In this document: positions 7,298 to 16,397 of the stretch, piece after piece
Layout: each line of letters starts with the position of its first letter
Numbering within the stretch: the first letter of the stretch is position 1
Source: Bryobacterales bacterium
GTDB lineage: Bacteria > Acidobacteriota > Terriglobia > Bryobacterales > Bryobacteraceae
Direction of reading: 5' to 3'
Assembly: GCA_016716385.1 (NCBI GenBank)
Contig: JADJWL010000026.1
Span: forward strand, 248,001 to 312,000
DNA: 64,000 nt
Notes under the pieces: generated by a model
What the model saw: only the letters and a program-made list of their open reading frames with translations
Database searches by the model: none
What the model was told of the DNA's origin: nothing
Program-made: the position numbers and the translations under genes

Positions 7298-9704
7298 TCG
7301 GGGCGGCGCTCCGGAGTCGCACCTCCGCGCCCGTGGCACCCTTGTCGACAGCGTGGTGCGGCACGCGGCCCGGGAAACGCCGGCGCTCCTGACGCCCGGC
7401 TTCTGCCTCTACGCCGTGGGCGGCTATGGCCGCGGCGAACTCTTTCCCGCTTCCGATATCGATCTGCTGCTGCTGTTCGAAAGCGAGCGCGCCGCGCGCG
7501 ATTCGGCCTCGCTACTCTCGCCGTTTCTCCAGAAACTGTGGGACGCGGGACTTCGCGTGAGCCAGTCTGTCCGCACGCCGGTGGAGTGCTGCGAACTGCA
7601 CGAGCAGAACGTGGAACTGGCGGTCAGCCTGCTCGACGCCCGCCTGATCGACGGCGACGTGGCCATGTCACAGCGGTTCGAGGACCGGCTATCCCGCTTC
7701 TTCCATGCCCAGCGCCAAGCTCTTGTCCGGGGCATCGAGAGGCTCACATCCGCGCGTCACGCGCGATTCGGAGGGTCGATCTATCATCTCGAGCCGAATA
7801 TCAAGGAGGTTCCTGGAGGACTTCGGGACCTCCAGGTGGTCCGCTGGCTGGCGGCGCTGGGCACGAGCCGCGACGATGGAGCCGGCCTTGGCCAGGCCCG
7901 CGACTTCCTGTTCCGGGTCCGCTGCCAGTTGCACTGGGAAGCGCAGCGCGACGCGAACGTCCTCAGCTTTGACCGTCAGGAAATGCTCGCCGAACGTGAG
8001 AGCGTCGCGCCCGCCGTCTGGATGCGCCAGTATTACCGCCACGCCCGCGACGTCTTCCGCGCAGCCGCGCGCACGATCGAAGCCGCGGAGGGACATTCAT
8101 CTTCGCTCTTCGCGCAGATTCGCGACCGCACATCGCGATTCTCCAACGCGGACTTCAGTGTAGTCCGCGGGCGCGTCTACGTCCGCGAACCGGCCCGGCT
8201 CAGCCGGACACCCGAAGTGGCGCTGCAGTTGTTTGAGCTCGTCGCGCGCCACGGCGTGCAACTCTCGCTCGACGCCGAACAGCGCCTCAGCGCCCACGCC
8301 GCGGCAATTGCCTCCTGGCTCAATTCGGCGCCAGGGGTGTGGCCGGTGTGCAAGCGGATCCTGGGTCTGCCCCACGCGTGTCTGGCTCTTCGGGAAATGC
8401 ACGAATGCGGGTTCCTGACGGTGCTGTTTCCTGAGTTGAGCGGCATCGACTGTCTCGTGGTCCGCGATTTCTTCCATCGCTATACGGTGGACGAACATAC
8501 CCTCGTGGGGATTCGCGCGCTGACGTCGCTGCCCGAAGCGGGGGAGGCGCACCTGAAGCCGTTCGCCGGCCTATGGGCCGAATGCAGCCGGCGGTCCGCC
8601 CTGCTGCTGGCTGTTCTCTTCCACGATGCGGGCAAAGCGGATGAGTCGGCCGGCCATGTGGACGGCTCGCTCCGTCTCGCCAATGCCGCCGTGGAACGCC
8701 TGGGCGTCCCTGAGGAGGAGCGCTCGCTGGTCCGGTTTCTGATCGCGCGGCACCTGGATCTGTCGTTGGCCATGCAGTCGCGCGACCTAAGCGACCCGGT
8801 TGTCCTCGAATCGCTCGCCGCCGCCATCGGAACCGTCGAGAACCTGCGGGCTCTTACGCTGCTGACCTTCGCCGACATCAGCGCCGTCAATCCCACGTTG
8901 ATGACACCCTGGCGCGCCTCCCAGCTCCTGCACGTGTTCCGGGCGGTTCACCACGAGCTTACGCGGGAACTCGATACGGACCGCATTGCCGCTCCATCGG
9001 GTGAGGCTTCCCCGAGGGCGGCGTTTCTCGATAGCTTTCCGAAGCGCTATGAGCGCACACACTCAGGCGGAGAGATCGAGCAGCACGTGGCGATGCTGGA
9101 TCGCGCCCGGTCGCGCGGGGTCGCCGTTGCTTTGGACCGGACCAATGGCGCCTGGAAGCTGACGGTGCTCGCGAGCGACCGGCCCAGCCTGTTCGCCTCG
9201 GTCTGTGGGACGCTCTCGGCGTTCGGGCTGAGCATTCTCCGCGCCGAAGCGTTCGCCAACCGGCGTCATGACGTCCTCGACACGTTCGTATTCGCAGATC
9301 CGCTCCGCACGCTCGAACTGAATCCTGAAGAGCGCGACCGTCTGCTGGCGACTGTAGAGCGGGTGGTGCTGGGCAAGGTGAAGGCGGAGGATCTGCTGCG
9401 CAACCGTCCGCGCCCGGCGCCGCCGAGCCGTGGAGCGCACGTCGCGCCGGTCATCGTGTTCGATCCCGACGCCTCGGTTTCGGCAACGCTGGTCGAGATC
9501 GTAGCCGCAGACCGGCCGGGGCTTCTGTTCGACCTGGCCCACGCCATCGCAGAACTGGGCTGCAGCATCGAGGTCGTCCTGGTAGAGACTGCCGCGCACA
9601 AGGCGATGGACGTGTTCTACCTCACCAGGGATGGCGGAAAGCTTGACGGCGAAACCAGGGACCGTCTTCGCCATGCTTTGCTGGATGCCTGCCATCAAGG
9701 ATGA
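7278..9704 (+). CDS. glnD: Bifunctional [protein-PII] uridylyltransferase/uridylyl-removing enzyme GlnD
   Basis: Glutamine sensor that uridylylates PII at low glutamine and removes UMP at high glutamine. Of 808 residues, the nucleotidyltransferase motif GGYGRGELFPASDIDLLLL is at about 47-65, the HD motif FHDAGKADESAGHVDGS near 447, and two ACT domains near 627-700 and 735-808. The GTG at 7278 is chosen as start; it lies inside the end of glnB (20-bp overlap). An in-frame TTG at 7215 would give a longer overlap and a poor N-terminus. The overlap suggests coupled translation with glnB. Confidence 0.94.
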   Translation: MATPHSDRGGAPESHLRARGTLVDSVVRHAARETPALLTPGFCLYAVGGYGRGELFPASDIDLLLLFESERAARDSASLLSPFLQKLWDAGLRVSQSVRTPVECCELHEQNVELAVSLLDARLIDGDVAMSQRFEDRLSRFFHAQRQALVRGIERLTSARHARFGGSIYHLEPNIKEVPGGLRDLQVVRWLAALGTSRDDGAGLGQARDFLFRVRCQLHWEAQRDANVLSFDRQEMLAERESVAPAVWMRQYYRHARDVFRAAARTIEAAEGHSSSLFAQIRDRTSRFSNADFSVVRGRVYVREPARLSRTPEVALQLFELVARHGVQLSLDAEQRLSAHAAAIASWLNSAPGVWPVCKRILGLPHACLALREMHECGFLTVLFPELSGIDCLVVRDFFHRYTVDEHTLVGIRALTSLPEAGEAHLKPFAGLWAECSRRSALLLAVLFHDAGKADESAGHVDGSLRLANAAVERLGVPEEERSLVRFLIARHLDLSLAMQSRDLSDPVVLESLAAAIGTVENLRALTLLTFADISAVNPTLMTPWRASQLLHVFRAVHHELTRELDTDRIAAPSGEASPRAAFLDSFPKRYERTHSGGEIEQHVAMLDRARSRGVAVALDRTNGAWKLTVLASDRPSLFASVCGTLSAFGLSILRAEAFANRRHDVLDTFVFADPLRTLELNPEERDRLLATVERVVLGKVKAEDLLRNRPRPAPPSRGAHVAPVIVFDPDASVSATLVEIVAADRPGLLFDLAHAIAELGCSIEVVLVETAAHKAMDVFYLTRDGGKLDGETRDRLRHALLDACHQG

Positions 9705-9713
9705 GGCTGCCGG

Positions 9714-9719
9714 TATAAT
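9714..9719 (+). promoter_or_regulatory. Perfect -10 box (TATAAT) 8 bases before the FAH gene start
   Basis: TATAAT ends at 9719 and the ATG is at 9728. No clear -35 is seen 16-18 bp upstream. If used, transcription would begin at or within a base or two of the ATG, giving a leaderless mRNA. Similar spacing recurs upstream of other genes in the window (44555, 55222 plus; 38774 minus). Confidence 0.45.
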
Positions 9720-9727
9720 GGCGGGGC

Positions 9728-10561
9728 ATGGAACCAACCCGAAGGCAGGCACTGGCCGCCCTGGCGGCGACCACGATGGCGCAGGCGCAGTCCGGACCGG
9801 TGCGCTACGTCCGTTTCCGTAAGGGCTCCACCGAGTCGTACGGCATTCTCGACGGAGAGACTGTCCGCGAAATCCGCGGCGGGCTGTTCGGCGCACGCAC
9901 GGCCACGAACACCAGGCACAAGCTGGGCGACGTCAAGCTGCTGTATCCGGTGGTCGCTCCGAAGGTGTTCGCCGTAGGTCTCAACTACCGCAGCCACCTC
10001 GGGACACGAACCCCTCCCACGCGTCCGGAGATGTTCTATAAGCCCACCACCTGCCTCCAGCATCCCGGCGATCCGATCGTGATCCCGCGTGAATCGAAGA
10101 ACCTGCACTATGAGGGCGAGTTCGTGCTGGTGATCGGGAAGCGCGCCAGCAAGCTTTCCGAGGCCGCGGCGCGCGATGCCATCTTCGGAGTCTCCTGCGG
10201 CAACGACGTGAGCGAGCGCGACTGGCAGAACGGTTCCGACAAGGACCTGCAATGGTGGCGCGCCAAAGGCGCCGACACCTTCGGCCCGCTCGGCCCGTGC
10301 GTCGTCACCGGCCTCGACTACAGCAACCTCAAGCTGCAGACACGGCTCAACGGCAAGGTCGTGCAGGAGCAGACTACCGCGGACCTCTTGTTCGGTCCGG
10401 CCAGGATCGTCAGCTTCATCAGCCAGTACGTGACGCTGGAGCAGGGTGACCTGATTTACACCGGAACGCCCGGATCGACGGCGAAGATGAGTCCTGGCGA
10501 CACGGTGGAGATCGAGATCGAAGGCATCGGCATTCTGCGCAACCCGGTCACGCAGGGCTAA
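9728..10561 (+). CDS. Fumarylacetoacetate hydrolase family protein with Tat-like signal
   Basis: FAH-fold hydrolase or decarboxylase of 277 residues. Residues 1-20 form a twin-arginine-like signal (RRQALAALAATTMAQA), which is unusual because most FAH enzymes are cytoplasmic. The catalytic domain shows AVGLNYRSH, the metal-ligand motif HYEGEFVLVIGK, NDVSERDWQ, and GDLIYTGTPGST near the C-terminus. Typical family reactions are C-C hydrolysis or decarboxylation of 2-oxo acids in aromatic breakdown. It precedes the PSCyt1/DUF1553 gene by 12 bp and may be cotranscribed with it. The substrate is unknown. Confidence 0.85.
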   Translation: MEPTRRQALAALAATTMAQAQSGPVRYVRFRKGSTESYGILDGETVREIRGGLFGARTATNTRHKLGDVKLLYPVVAPKVFAVGLNYRSHLGTRTPPTRPEMFYKPTTCLQHPGDPIVIPRESKNLHYEGEFVLVIGKRASKLSEAAARDAIFGVSCGNDVSERDWQNGSDKDLQWWRAKGADTFGPLGPCVVTGLDYSNLKLQTRLNGKVVQEQTTADLLFGPARIVSFISQYVTLEQGDLIYTGTPGSTAKMSPGDTVEIEIEGIGILRNPVTQG

Positions 10562-10573
10562 CATAACAGATAT

Positions 10574-13132
10574 ATGCGGAAGCTGTCGGTATTCCTCGGC
10601 GCTGCGGCAATGCTGGCCGCGGAGGGGACGCTTCCGCCGCCCGCCGCGCACACAGTCGACTTCAGCCGCGAGGTCGCCCCGCTCTTCGCCAAACGCTGCC
10701 AGGGCTGCCACAACGCAGGACAGCGCACCGCGGGTCTGCGTCTCGATTCGCGGGAAGGGTTGCTCGAAGGCGGCTACTCCGGCGCCGCGATCATACCGGG
10801 CAAGAGCGCGGAGAGCACCCTCATTCACATGGTCGCGGGAACGCGAGAAGGGCGCGTCATGCCGCCCGCGGGCGCGAAGCTAACCCCTGTCGAAGTCGGA
10901 ATCCTCCGTGCCTGGATTGACCAGGGAGCCAACTGGTCCGCCAAGGCGACCGCCGAGAGCGCCGCGCCGCGGGCGGAGAAGCCACAGCACTGGGCGTTTG
11001 TGGCGCCGCGGCGTCCTGAGGTCCCCGAGGTCCGCCGGAAGGAATGGGTCCGAAATCCGGTCGATGCGTTCATCCTGGCGCGCCTCGAAGGAGAAGGAAT
11101 CGCCCCGTCACCGGAAGCGTCCCGCGAGACGCTGATCCGCCGCGCGACTCTCGATCTGACCGGTCTCCTGCCCACTCCGGAAGAGACAGCGGCGTTTCTC
11201 GCCGACACTCGTCCCGATGCCTACGAGCGCCTGGTCGACGGTCTGCTCGCTTCGCCGCACTACGGCGAGAAGTGGGCCCGGCACTGGCTCGATCTCGCGC
11301 GCTACGCCGACAGCGACGGCTACGAGAAGGACCAAGTCCGGCCGCACGCCTGGCGCTACCGGCACTGGCTGATTGCGGCGCTCAACCGGGACATGCCGTT
11401 CGACCGGTTCACACGCGAGACCATGGCGGGCGATCTGCTGCCGGAGCCCACCCCCGATTCCCGCATCGCAACGGCGTTTCATCGCAACACCCTGACGAAT
11501 CGCGAGGGCGGTGTCGACGTCTTTCAGTTCCGCTTCGAGCAGGTGCTGGACCGCGCCAACACGGTCGGGTCCGTTTGGTTGGGACTGACTTTCGGGTGCG
11601 CGCAGTGCCACGACCATAAGTACGACCCGATCTCGCAGAAAGAGTATTACCAGTTGTACGCGTTTTTTGACCGCGCGGATGAGGAGTACATCGACGCACC
11701 GCTCCCCGGCGAAATGGGGCCGCATCTCGCGGGCCTCGGATCGTATCAGGCGAAGCGCCGCGCGTTGCTCGCCGAGTACAACGTCGCTCCCCTCCAGGCT
11801 GCCTGGGAAGAGCGCATGCAATGGGCGCGCCACAACCCCGGCAAAGAACTGGACCTGGACTTCGCGCTGAACGTTCTGCGCGTGCTCGAAGACTCCGCCT
11901 ACCGCATGCTGGACCTCGGCCCGGAGAAGCGCTCCGCGCGGCAGAACGTGGCCATGACGAATCATTTCGTCCGCTATGGGAAGTCCGTGCTGAAGGAGAA
12001 GTACGACGAAGCGAAGCTGGGCGACCTGCAGAAGAAGCTCCAGGAACTCGAGACGACGCTGCCCAAGCTCAGCCAGGCGCCGGTCCTGATGCCGAATCCC
12101 GACCCGGTGCGGACGCACCTGCGGCTTCGCGGCGACTACCGTGAACTTGGCATCGAAGTTCAGCCCGGCACCCCTGCTTTCCTGCCGCCGCTGCCAGGCG
12201 AGCCGACGCGCCTCGCGCTGGGCGAGTGGCTGGTATCGCCGGAGAATCCACTGACCGCGCGTGTCACGGTCAACCGGCAATGGCAGGAGATTTTTGGCCG
12301 CGGCCTGGTGCGGACCTCGGAAGACTTCGGCACGCAGGGCGAGCGCCCTTCGCACCCGGAACTGCTCGACTGGCTCGCCGTCGAGTTTCGCGAAAGTGGC
12401 TGGAGCCTGAAGCGGCTGCACCGGATGCTCGTGCTGTCGGCCGCCTACCGGCAGTCCTCAAACGCCCGCGACGATCTGCGGGAGAGGGATCCGGCGAACA
12501 TTCTGCTGGCCCGGCAGTCGCGCTTGCGCCTGCCCGCCGAGGCGATCCGCGACGCCGCGCTGCAGGCTTCCGGACTGCTCGACACGCGCATCGGAGGACC
12601 GAGCGTGCGGCCGCCGCAGCCGGAAGGGGTCGCCGCGCTGGGCTATGCGAACTCCGTGAAGTGGGAGGAGAGCCAGGGTCCGGACCGCTACCGCCGCGGC
12701 TTGTACGTGCACTTCCAGCGCACCACGCCGTATCCGCAGTTGATGACCTTCGATGCGCCCGACGCCAACCTGACGTGCAGCCGCCGGCAGCGCTCGAACA
12801 CCCCGCTCCAGGCGCTGAACCTGCTCAATGACCCCGTCTTCTTTGAGGCGGCCCAGAGCCTGGCGACGCAGCTTCTGCGCTCGGGCGGCTCCACCGCGGA
12901 CCGCCTGGCCCTTGCCTACCGGCTGTGCCTGTCGCGCGAGCCATCCCCGCGCGAGAAGGACCGGCTCGCCAGCTATCTCGAACAGCAACGCAGGATCTTC
13001 GAACGGGACCCGGAGGCAGCCCGCACCGTGTATGCCCCCGAGGAGGCCGGCGTCGCGCCCGAAGAGGCCGCCACCTGGGTGATGGCCGCCCGCGCGCTGC
13101 TCAATCTCGACGAGTTCATCACGCGGGAGTAG
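10574..13132 (+). CDS. PSCyt1/DUF1549/DUF1553 domain protein (secreted, haem-binding)
   Basis: Large secreted protein (852 residues) of the type common in Planctomycetes and Acidobacteria. After a signal peptide comes a planctomycete cytochrome C domain with CQGCHN near residue 42 and a distal MPP motif. DUF1549 runs from about 155 to 365 and includes a second CxxCH (GCAQCHDHKYDP) near residue 342. DUF1553 fills about 545 to 845 (NPLTARVTVNRQWQEIFG). The two CxxCH motifs suggest two c-type haems. Function is not established; these genes nearly always pair with DUF1501 genes, as here (5 bp downstream). Confidence 0.9.
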   Translation: MRKLSVFLGAAAMLAAEGTLPPPAAHTVDFSREVAPLFAKRCQGCHNAGQRTAGLRLDSREGLLEGGYSGAAIIPGKSAESTLIHMVAGTREGRVMPPAGAKLTPVEVGILRAWIDQGANWSAKATAESAAPRAEKPQHWAFVAPRRPEVPEVRRKEWVRNPVDAFILARLEGEGIAPSPEASRETLIRRATLDLTGLLPTPEETAAFLADTRPDAYERLVDGLLASPHYGEKWARHWLDLARYADSDGYEKDQVRPHAWRYRHWLIAALNRDMPFDRFTRETMAGDLLPEPTPDSRIATAFHRNTLTNREGGVDVFQFRFEQVLDRANTVGSVWLGLTFGCAQCHDHKYDPISQKEYYQLYAFFDRADEEYIDAPLPGEMGPHLAGLGSYQAKRRALLAEYNVAPLQAAWEERMQWARHNPGKELDLDFALNVLRVLEDSAYRMLDLGPEKRSARQNVAMTNHFVRYGKSVLKEKYDEAKLGDLQKKLQELETTLPKLSQAPVLMPNPDPVRTHLRLRGDYRELGIEVQPGTPAFLPPLPGEPTRLALGEWLVSPENPLTARVTVNRQWQEIFGRGLVRTSEDFGTQGERPSHPELLDWLAVEFRESGWSLKRLHRMLVLSAAYRQSSNARDDLRERDPANILLARQSRLRLPAEAIRDAALQASGLLDTRIGGPSVRPPQPEGVAALGYANSVKWEESQGPDRYRRGLYVHFQRTTPYPQLMTFDAPDANLTCSRRQRSNTPLQALNLLNDPVFFEAAQSLATQLLRSGGSTADRLALAYRLCLSREPSPREKDRLASYLEQQRRIFERDPEAARTVYAPEEAGVAPEEAATWVMAARALLNLDEFITRE

Positions 13133-13137
13133 AAATC

Positions 13138-14568
13138 ATGGACTGGCGCCACTTTCAACACATCCACACCAGGCGCGGATTCCTTCAGGAGTGCGCCGGC
13201 GGCATCGGAACGATCGCCCTCGCCCATCTGCTCTCCCGCGAGGGCCGCACCGCCGAACGCACGGATCCGATGGCGCCGCGTGCCCCGCACTTCGCGCCCA
13301 AGGCGAAGAACGTCATCTTCCTGTTTATGGAAGGCGCGCCAAGCCAGCTCGATTTGTTCGACCCCAAGCCAGGTCTCAAGAAGTGGGACGGCAAGCCGCT
13401 GCCCGAGTCGATGACGAAGAACCTCCGGCTGGCGTTCATCAAGCCGACGGCCGCCGTGATGTCGAGCCCGCGTGTCTTCACGCGCCACGGGCAGTCCGGC
13501 ATGGAGATCAGCGACTACATGCCGCATCTCGGCACGGTGGCCGACGATGTCTGCTTCGTCCGCTCGATGTTCACCGAGGCGTTCAACCATCACCCTGGCC
13601 AGTTGCTGCTGATGAGCGGGTCGACGCAGTTCGGCCGCCCGACCGTCGGCTCCTGGGTGACGTACGGGCTCGGCAGCGAGTCCGCCGACCTGCCAGGTTT
13701 CGTCGTGCTCAGTTCGGGGCGCGGCACTTCCGGCGGCGCGTCGAACTTTGCGAACGGGTTTCTGCCGTCGAGTTATCAGGGCGTTACGTTCCGGTCGAGC
13801 GGGGATCCGGTGTTGTACGTATCCAGTCCGCCCGGCGTGAGCCGCGAGACGCAGCGCGCGAATCTCGACCTGCTCCGCGACCTGAACGCCGAGCGCCAGG
13901 CGGCGACCGGTGACCTGGAGATCGCCTCGCGGATTGCCTCGTACGAACTAGCCTTTCGGATGCAGGCCGCTGCACCGGAGCTGCTCGACTTTTCGAAGGA
14001 ATCGCCGCTGACGCTCGCGATGTACGGCGCGGACAAGGAACCGACACGGGCCTTTGCCGTGAACTGCCTGCTGGCACGGCGGATGGTCGAGCGGGGCGTA
14101 CGGTTTGTCCAGCTCATGCACGCAAGCTGGGACGACCATACCGAGCTCAACGAGAAGCTCAAGAAGAACTGCGATGCCACCGATCAGCCGGTCGCGGCGC
14201 TGATCCGCGATCTGAAGCAGCGCGGGCTACTGGATTCGACGCTGGTGGTTTGGGGCGGGGAGTTCGGCCGCACGCCGATGGTGGAGATCCGCAAGCCCGG
14301 CGTCGCCGGCAACGAAGGCCGCGACCATCACCCGCTGGCGTTTACGATGTGGCTTGCGGGAGGCGGGATCCAGCCCGGGCAGGTGATCGGCGCGACCGAC
14401 GACATCGGGTTCAATATCGTGGAGGACAAGGTCCACGTGCACGATCTGCACGCGACCATTCTCCACTGCCTCGGGTTCGATCACCTGAAGTTGACCTACC
14501 GGCACCAGGGCAGAGATTTCCGGCTGACGGATGTGGCTGGGAATGTGGTGAAGAAGATGCTGGCCTGA
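13138..14568 (+). CDS. DUF1501 domain protein with Tat-type signal
   Basis: A 476-residue exported protein with a twin-arginine-like leader (TRRGFLQECAGGIGTIALA) and a sulfatase/alkaline-phosphatase-like fold predicted for DUF1501. Visible family marks are KNVIFLFMEGAPSQLDLFDPK, NHHPGQLLLMSGS, WDDHTELNEKLKKNC, VVWGGEFGRTPM and GRDHHPLAFTMWLAGGG. The metal-site-like D, H and GRT residues are kept. The start is ATG 13138, five bases after the DUF1553 gene, so the two are one unit. The family's reaction is unproven; the pairing implies the two act together outside the cytoplasm. Confidence 0.9.
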   Translation: MDWRHFQHIHTRRGFLQECAGGIGTIALAHLLSREGRTAERTDPMAPRAPHFAPKAKNVIFLFMEGAPSQLDLFDPKPGLKKWDGKPLPESMTKNLRLAFIKPTAAVMSSPRVFTRHGQSGMEISDYMPHLGTVADDVCFVRSMFTEAFNHHPGQLLLMSGSTQFGRPTVGSWVTYGLGSESADLPGFVVLSSGRGTSGGASNFANGFLPSSYQGVTFRSSGDPVLYVSSPPGVSRETQRANLDLLRDLNAERQAATGDLEIASRIASYELAFRMQAAAPELLDFSKESPLTLAMYGADKEPTRAFAVNCLLARRMVERGVRFVQLMHASWDDHTELNEKLKKNCDATDQPVAALIRDLKQRGLLDSTLVVWGGEFGRTPMVEIRKPGVAGNEGRDHHPLAFTMWLAGGGIQPGQVIGATDDIGFNIVEDKVHVHDLHATILHCLGFDHLKLTYRHQGRDFRLTDVAGNVVKKMLA

Positions 14569-14571
14569 AAA

Positions 14572-15174
14572 GAAAGTGGTTCCAAGTGACCCTTTCTGCA
14601 ATCGCGACTCCCCGCCGGCATGCTCGGTTAGAGTCCGGCAGTTCGTAATCCCGGGCGACCCTGCTTTGGCTCGGGACTCCGATCTTTTGGATCGGGAATC
14701 CGTCAGCGCCGCCGCGTTCACCTGCGGGAGGCTACGAACCGGATTCGGCTGTTTCGTTGCTGCCTTTCACTCGCCCGGAACAGTGGGTCCGTCACCGCAC
14801 TCACCATTCCGAGGTCACCGTTCCCGGCATACCCCTCACAGCCCGCCTGGTGGCCGCCAATTCGTTCGGTCAGGCCGATCTGTCTACCGGCACGGTACCA
14901 GTCACCGGTTTTGAGACCTCTGACCCGTTACTGACGTTGGCCAAGCGCTCCCCAAGTCGTTTCGCGCTCCACTCCCCTCCGGGAATCTCTCCCTCGGGAT
15001 CGACGCGTTGTCGCGAACGGCTTGGAAAGAAACCACTTTTCTGGCCGCCCGATCTTCCCGTTGCTCCCCGCTCCTGCGCCCCTATTTCTAAGCGCGCACG
15101 AAGCGATTCATCGCTTCAGGAACCGCTACGGTCTGAAAAGCTCGTTGCTTCCAGAACCTCTTGGAACCACTTTC
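14572..15174. repeat. Gene-free segment bounded by a perfect 15-bp inverted repeat (possible non-autonomous element)
   Basis: The 731 bp between 14569 and 15299 hold no convincing gene. GAAAGTGGTTCCAAG at 14572-14586 recurs as its exact inverse at 15160-15174, enclosing 573 bp. Inside are a degenerate 21-bp tandem repeat (14665-14685 and 14686-14706, unit starting TTTGG), and a near-copy of the right end with five extra bases around 15019-15038. Open frames here are rich in Ser, Pro and Arg and match no family I know. No clear target-site duplication was found. From 15175 to 15299 nothing further was seen. Confidence 0.55.
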
Positions 15175-15299
15175 ATTATGGCCCTAACGCGTGTTACAGG
15201 TCAATGAAAATCGGTACTTTTGGGCTAAGAATAATCGTACTGTAATCAGTGGTTTACCGGGGCGGGTCTGTGAATAAAACAAAGAGGCGCGAATTTGGT

Positions 15300-16397
15300 T
15301 CAGGGCTCCAGACGCAGGATCATGCCCGTATCCGTAACCAGCCAGTAGCGGCCGCCGCTTCCCGCCAGGCGGACGGCCCTCGCCACCGCCCGGTAGTCCA
15401 CGTCCATTGCCCGCCACGGGGACCCGTTCTCGGACTCATACACGCTTACCTTCCGCGGGATTGGACTGCGCGCCAGGGGGCCGACGTGTTCTGTGCCGCC
15501 GAGGAAGGCCCGCCCGCCATCGATCCAGACGTCGGTGATGCGCCGGTCCTTCTCGCGGAAAGTGCTCGCGCTCTTGCCTGTCGTCCAGTCCAACCGCACG
15601 ACCTCGGAAGGATACTGGAACTGATCCTCGAACAGAAGTAGGGACAGACCCCATCCCTGGGGCGACAGGGTGATCCGGCTGACCCGGCCGAACAGGGACG
15701 AAACCGAACTGCTCCAGGTCTGCCCACCATCCCGCGTCTCGAGCAGCATCGTCATCGTCGGCCACTGGCGGCGGCGCCGGTTCCGTTCCGGTTCGACCCA
15801 GTCGGGCAGCCTGCCCTCGTCCCGGCGGGGCGGACGGCTCCAACCGGAGATCAGGCCCGTGCGGTCATTGGCGAACGTGATCCCGCCGTACCAGGAATGC
15901 TCGTCCTTTGCGTCCGGCTTCTTCGCTTCGACGACTTCTGTCCAGTTCTCACCCCCATCGTCTGTGGCGTAGACTTGCTTCCTGGCTCCGACGGCCCAGC
16001 CGCGCTCCGGGGTCAGGAAGTGCACTCGCAGCAGATCTTTTCCGGGCGCCTTCAGCTTCCGCCAGGAACGGCCCGACTCCTCGGTTTGCCACAGGCCCTT
16101 GTCGGTCACCAGCCAGCCCAGGCTGTCGTTCAGAAGAAAGACGGACACGGGCCTCTCCCGAAGCGGCGTCTGCTCCCAGGTTGTCCCGCCGTCGGAAGTG
16201 AGGAGAGCGACCGGACGGCTGCGCTCGCGCTTCGTCCAGTCCAGGGTTCCGACGACGATGCCGCGCGCGGCGGAGCCGAAGGCGGCGTCGGCCACCTTCA
16301 ACTCGGTCTCGTCTTCGTCATGGAAGAACACCATCTTCCACGAGGCTGCCTGAGCAGCCGCCTGCATTACCAGCGCAAGCACGAGAAGCCGGAGCAT
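15300..16397 (-). CDS. Secreted BNR/YCF48-like beta-propeller protein
   Basis: A 365-residue protein with a signal peptide (LLVLALVMQAAAQA) and at least four Asp-box motifs of the form SxDGGxTW: TSDGGTTW, TEESGRSW, TDDGGENW and TRDGGQTW. Such repeats form beta-propellers in sialidases and in the YCF48 photosystem assembly factor; here no catalytic set is visible, so it is likely a binding or scaffold protein in the periplasm. Its ATG follows directly after the stop of the GAF gene with no gap, so they share a transcript. An AGGGACAGACCCC sequence inside the gene (15640-15652) resembles motifs near 43920 and 57531. Confidence 0.8.
   Translation of the reverse strand: MLRLLVLALVMQAAAQAASWKMVFFHDEDETELKVADAAFGSAARGIVVGTLDWTKRERSRPVALLTSDGGTTWEQTPLRERPVSVFLLNDSLGWLVTDKGLWQTEESGRSWRKLKAPGKDLLRVHFLTPERGWAVGARKQVYATDDGGENWTEVVEAKKPDAKDEHSWYGGITFANDRTGLISGWSRPPRRDEGRLPDWVEPERNRRRRQWPTMTMLLETRDGGQTWSSSVSSLFGRVSRITLSPQGWGLSLLLFEDQFQYPSEVVRLDWTTGKSASTFREKDRRITDVWIDGGRAFLGGTEHVGPLARSPIPRKVSVYESENGSPWRAMDVDYRAVARAVRLAGSGGRYWLVTDTGMILRLEP

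Noticed and set aside
14757..15245. Open frame of 162 codons in the gene-free segment
   Set aside because: Ser/Pro/Arg-rich with no family match, no ribosome site, and it runs across the inverted-repeat end; treated as non-coding.
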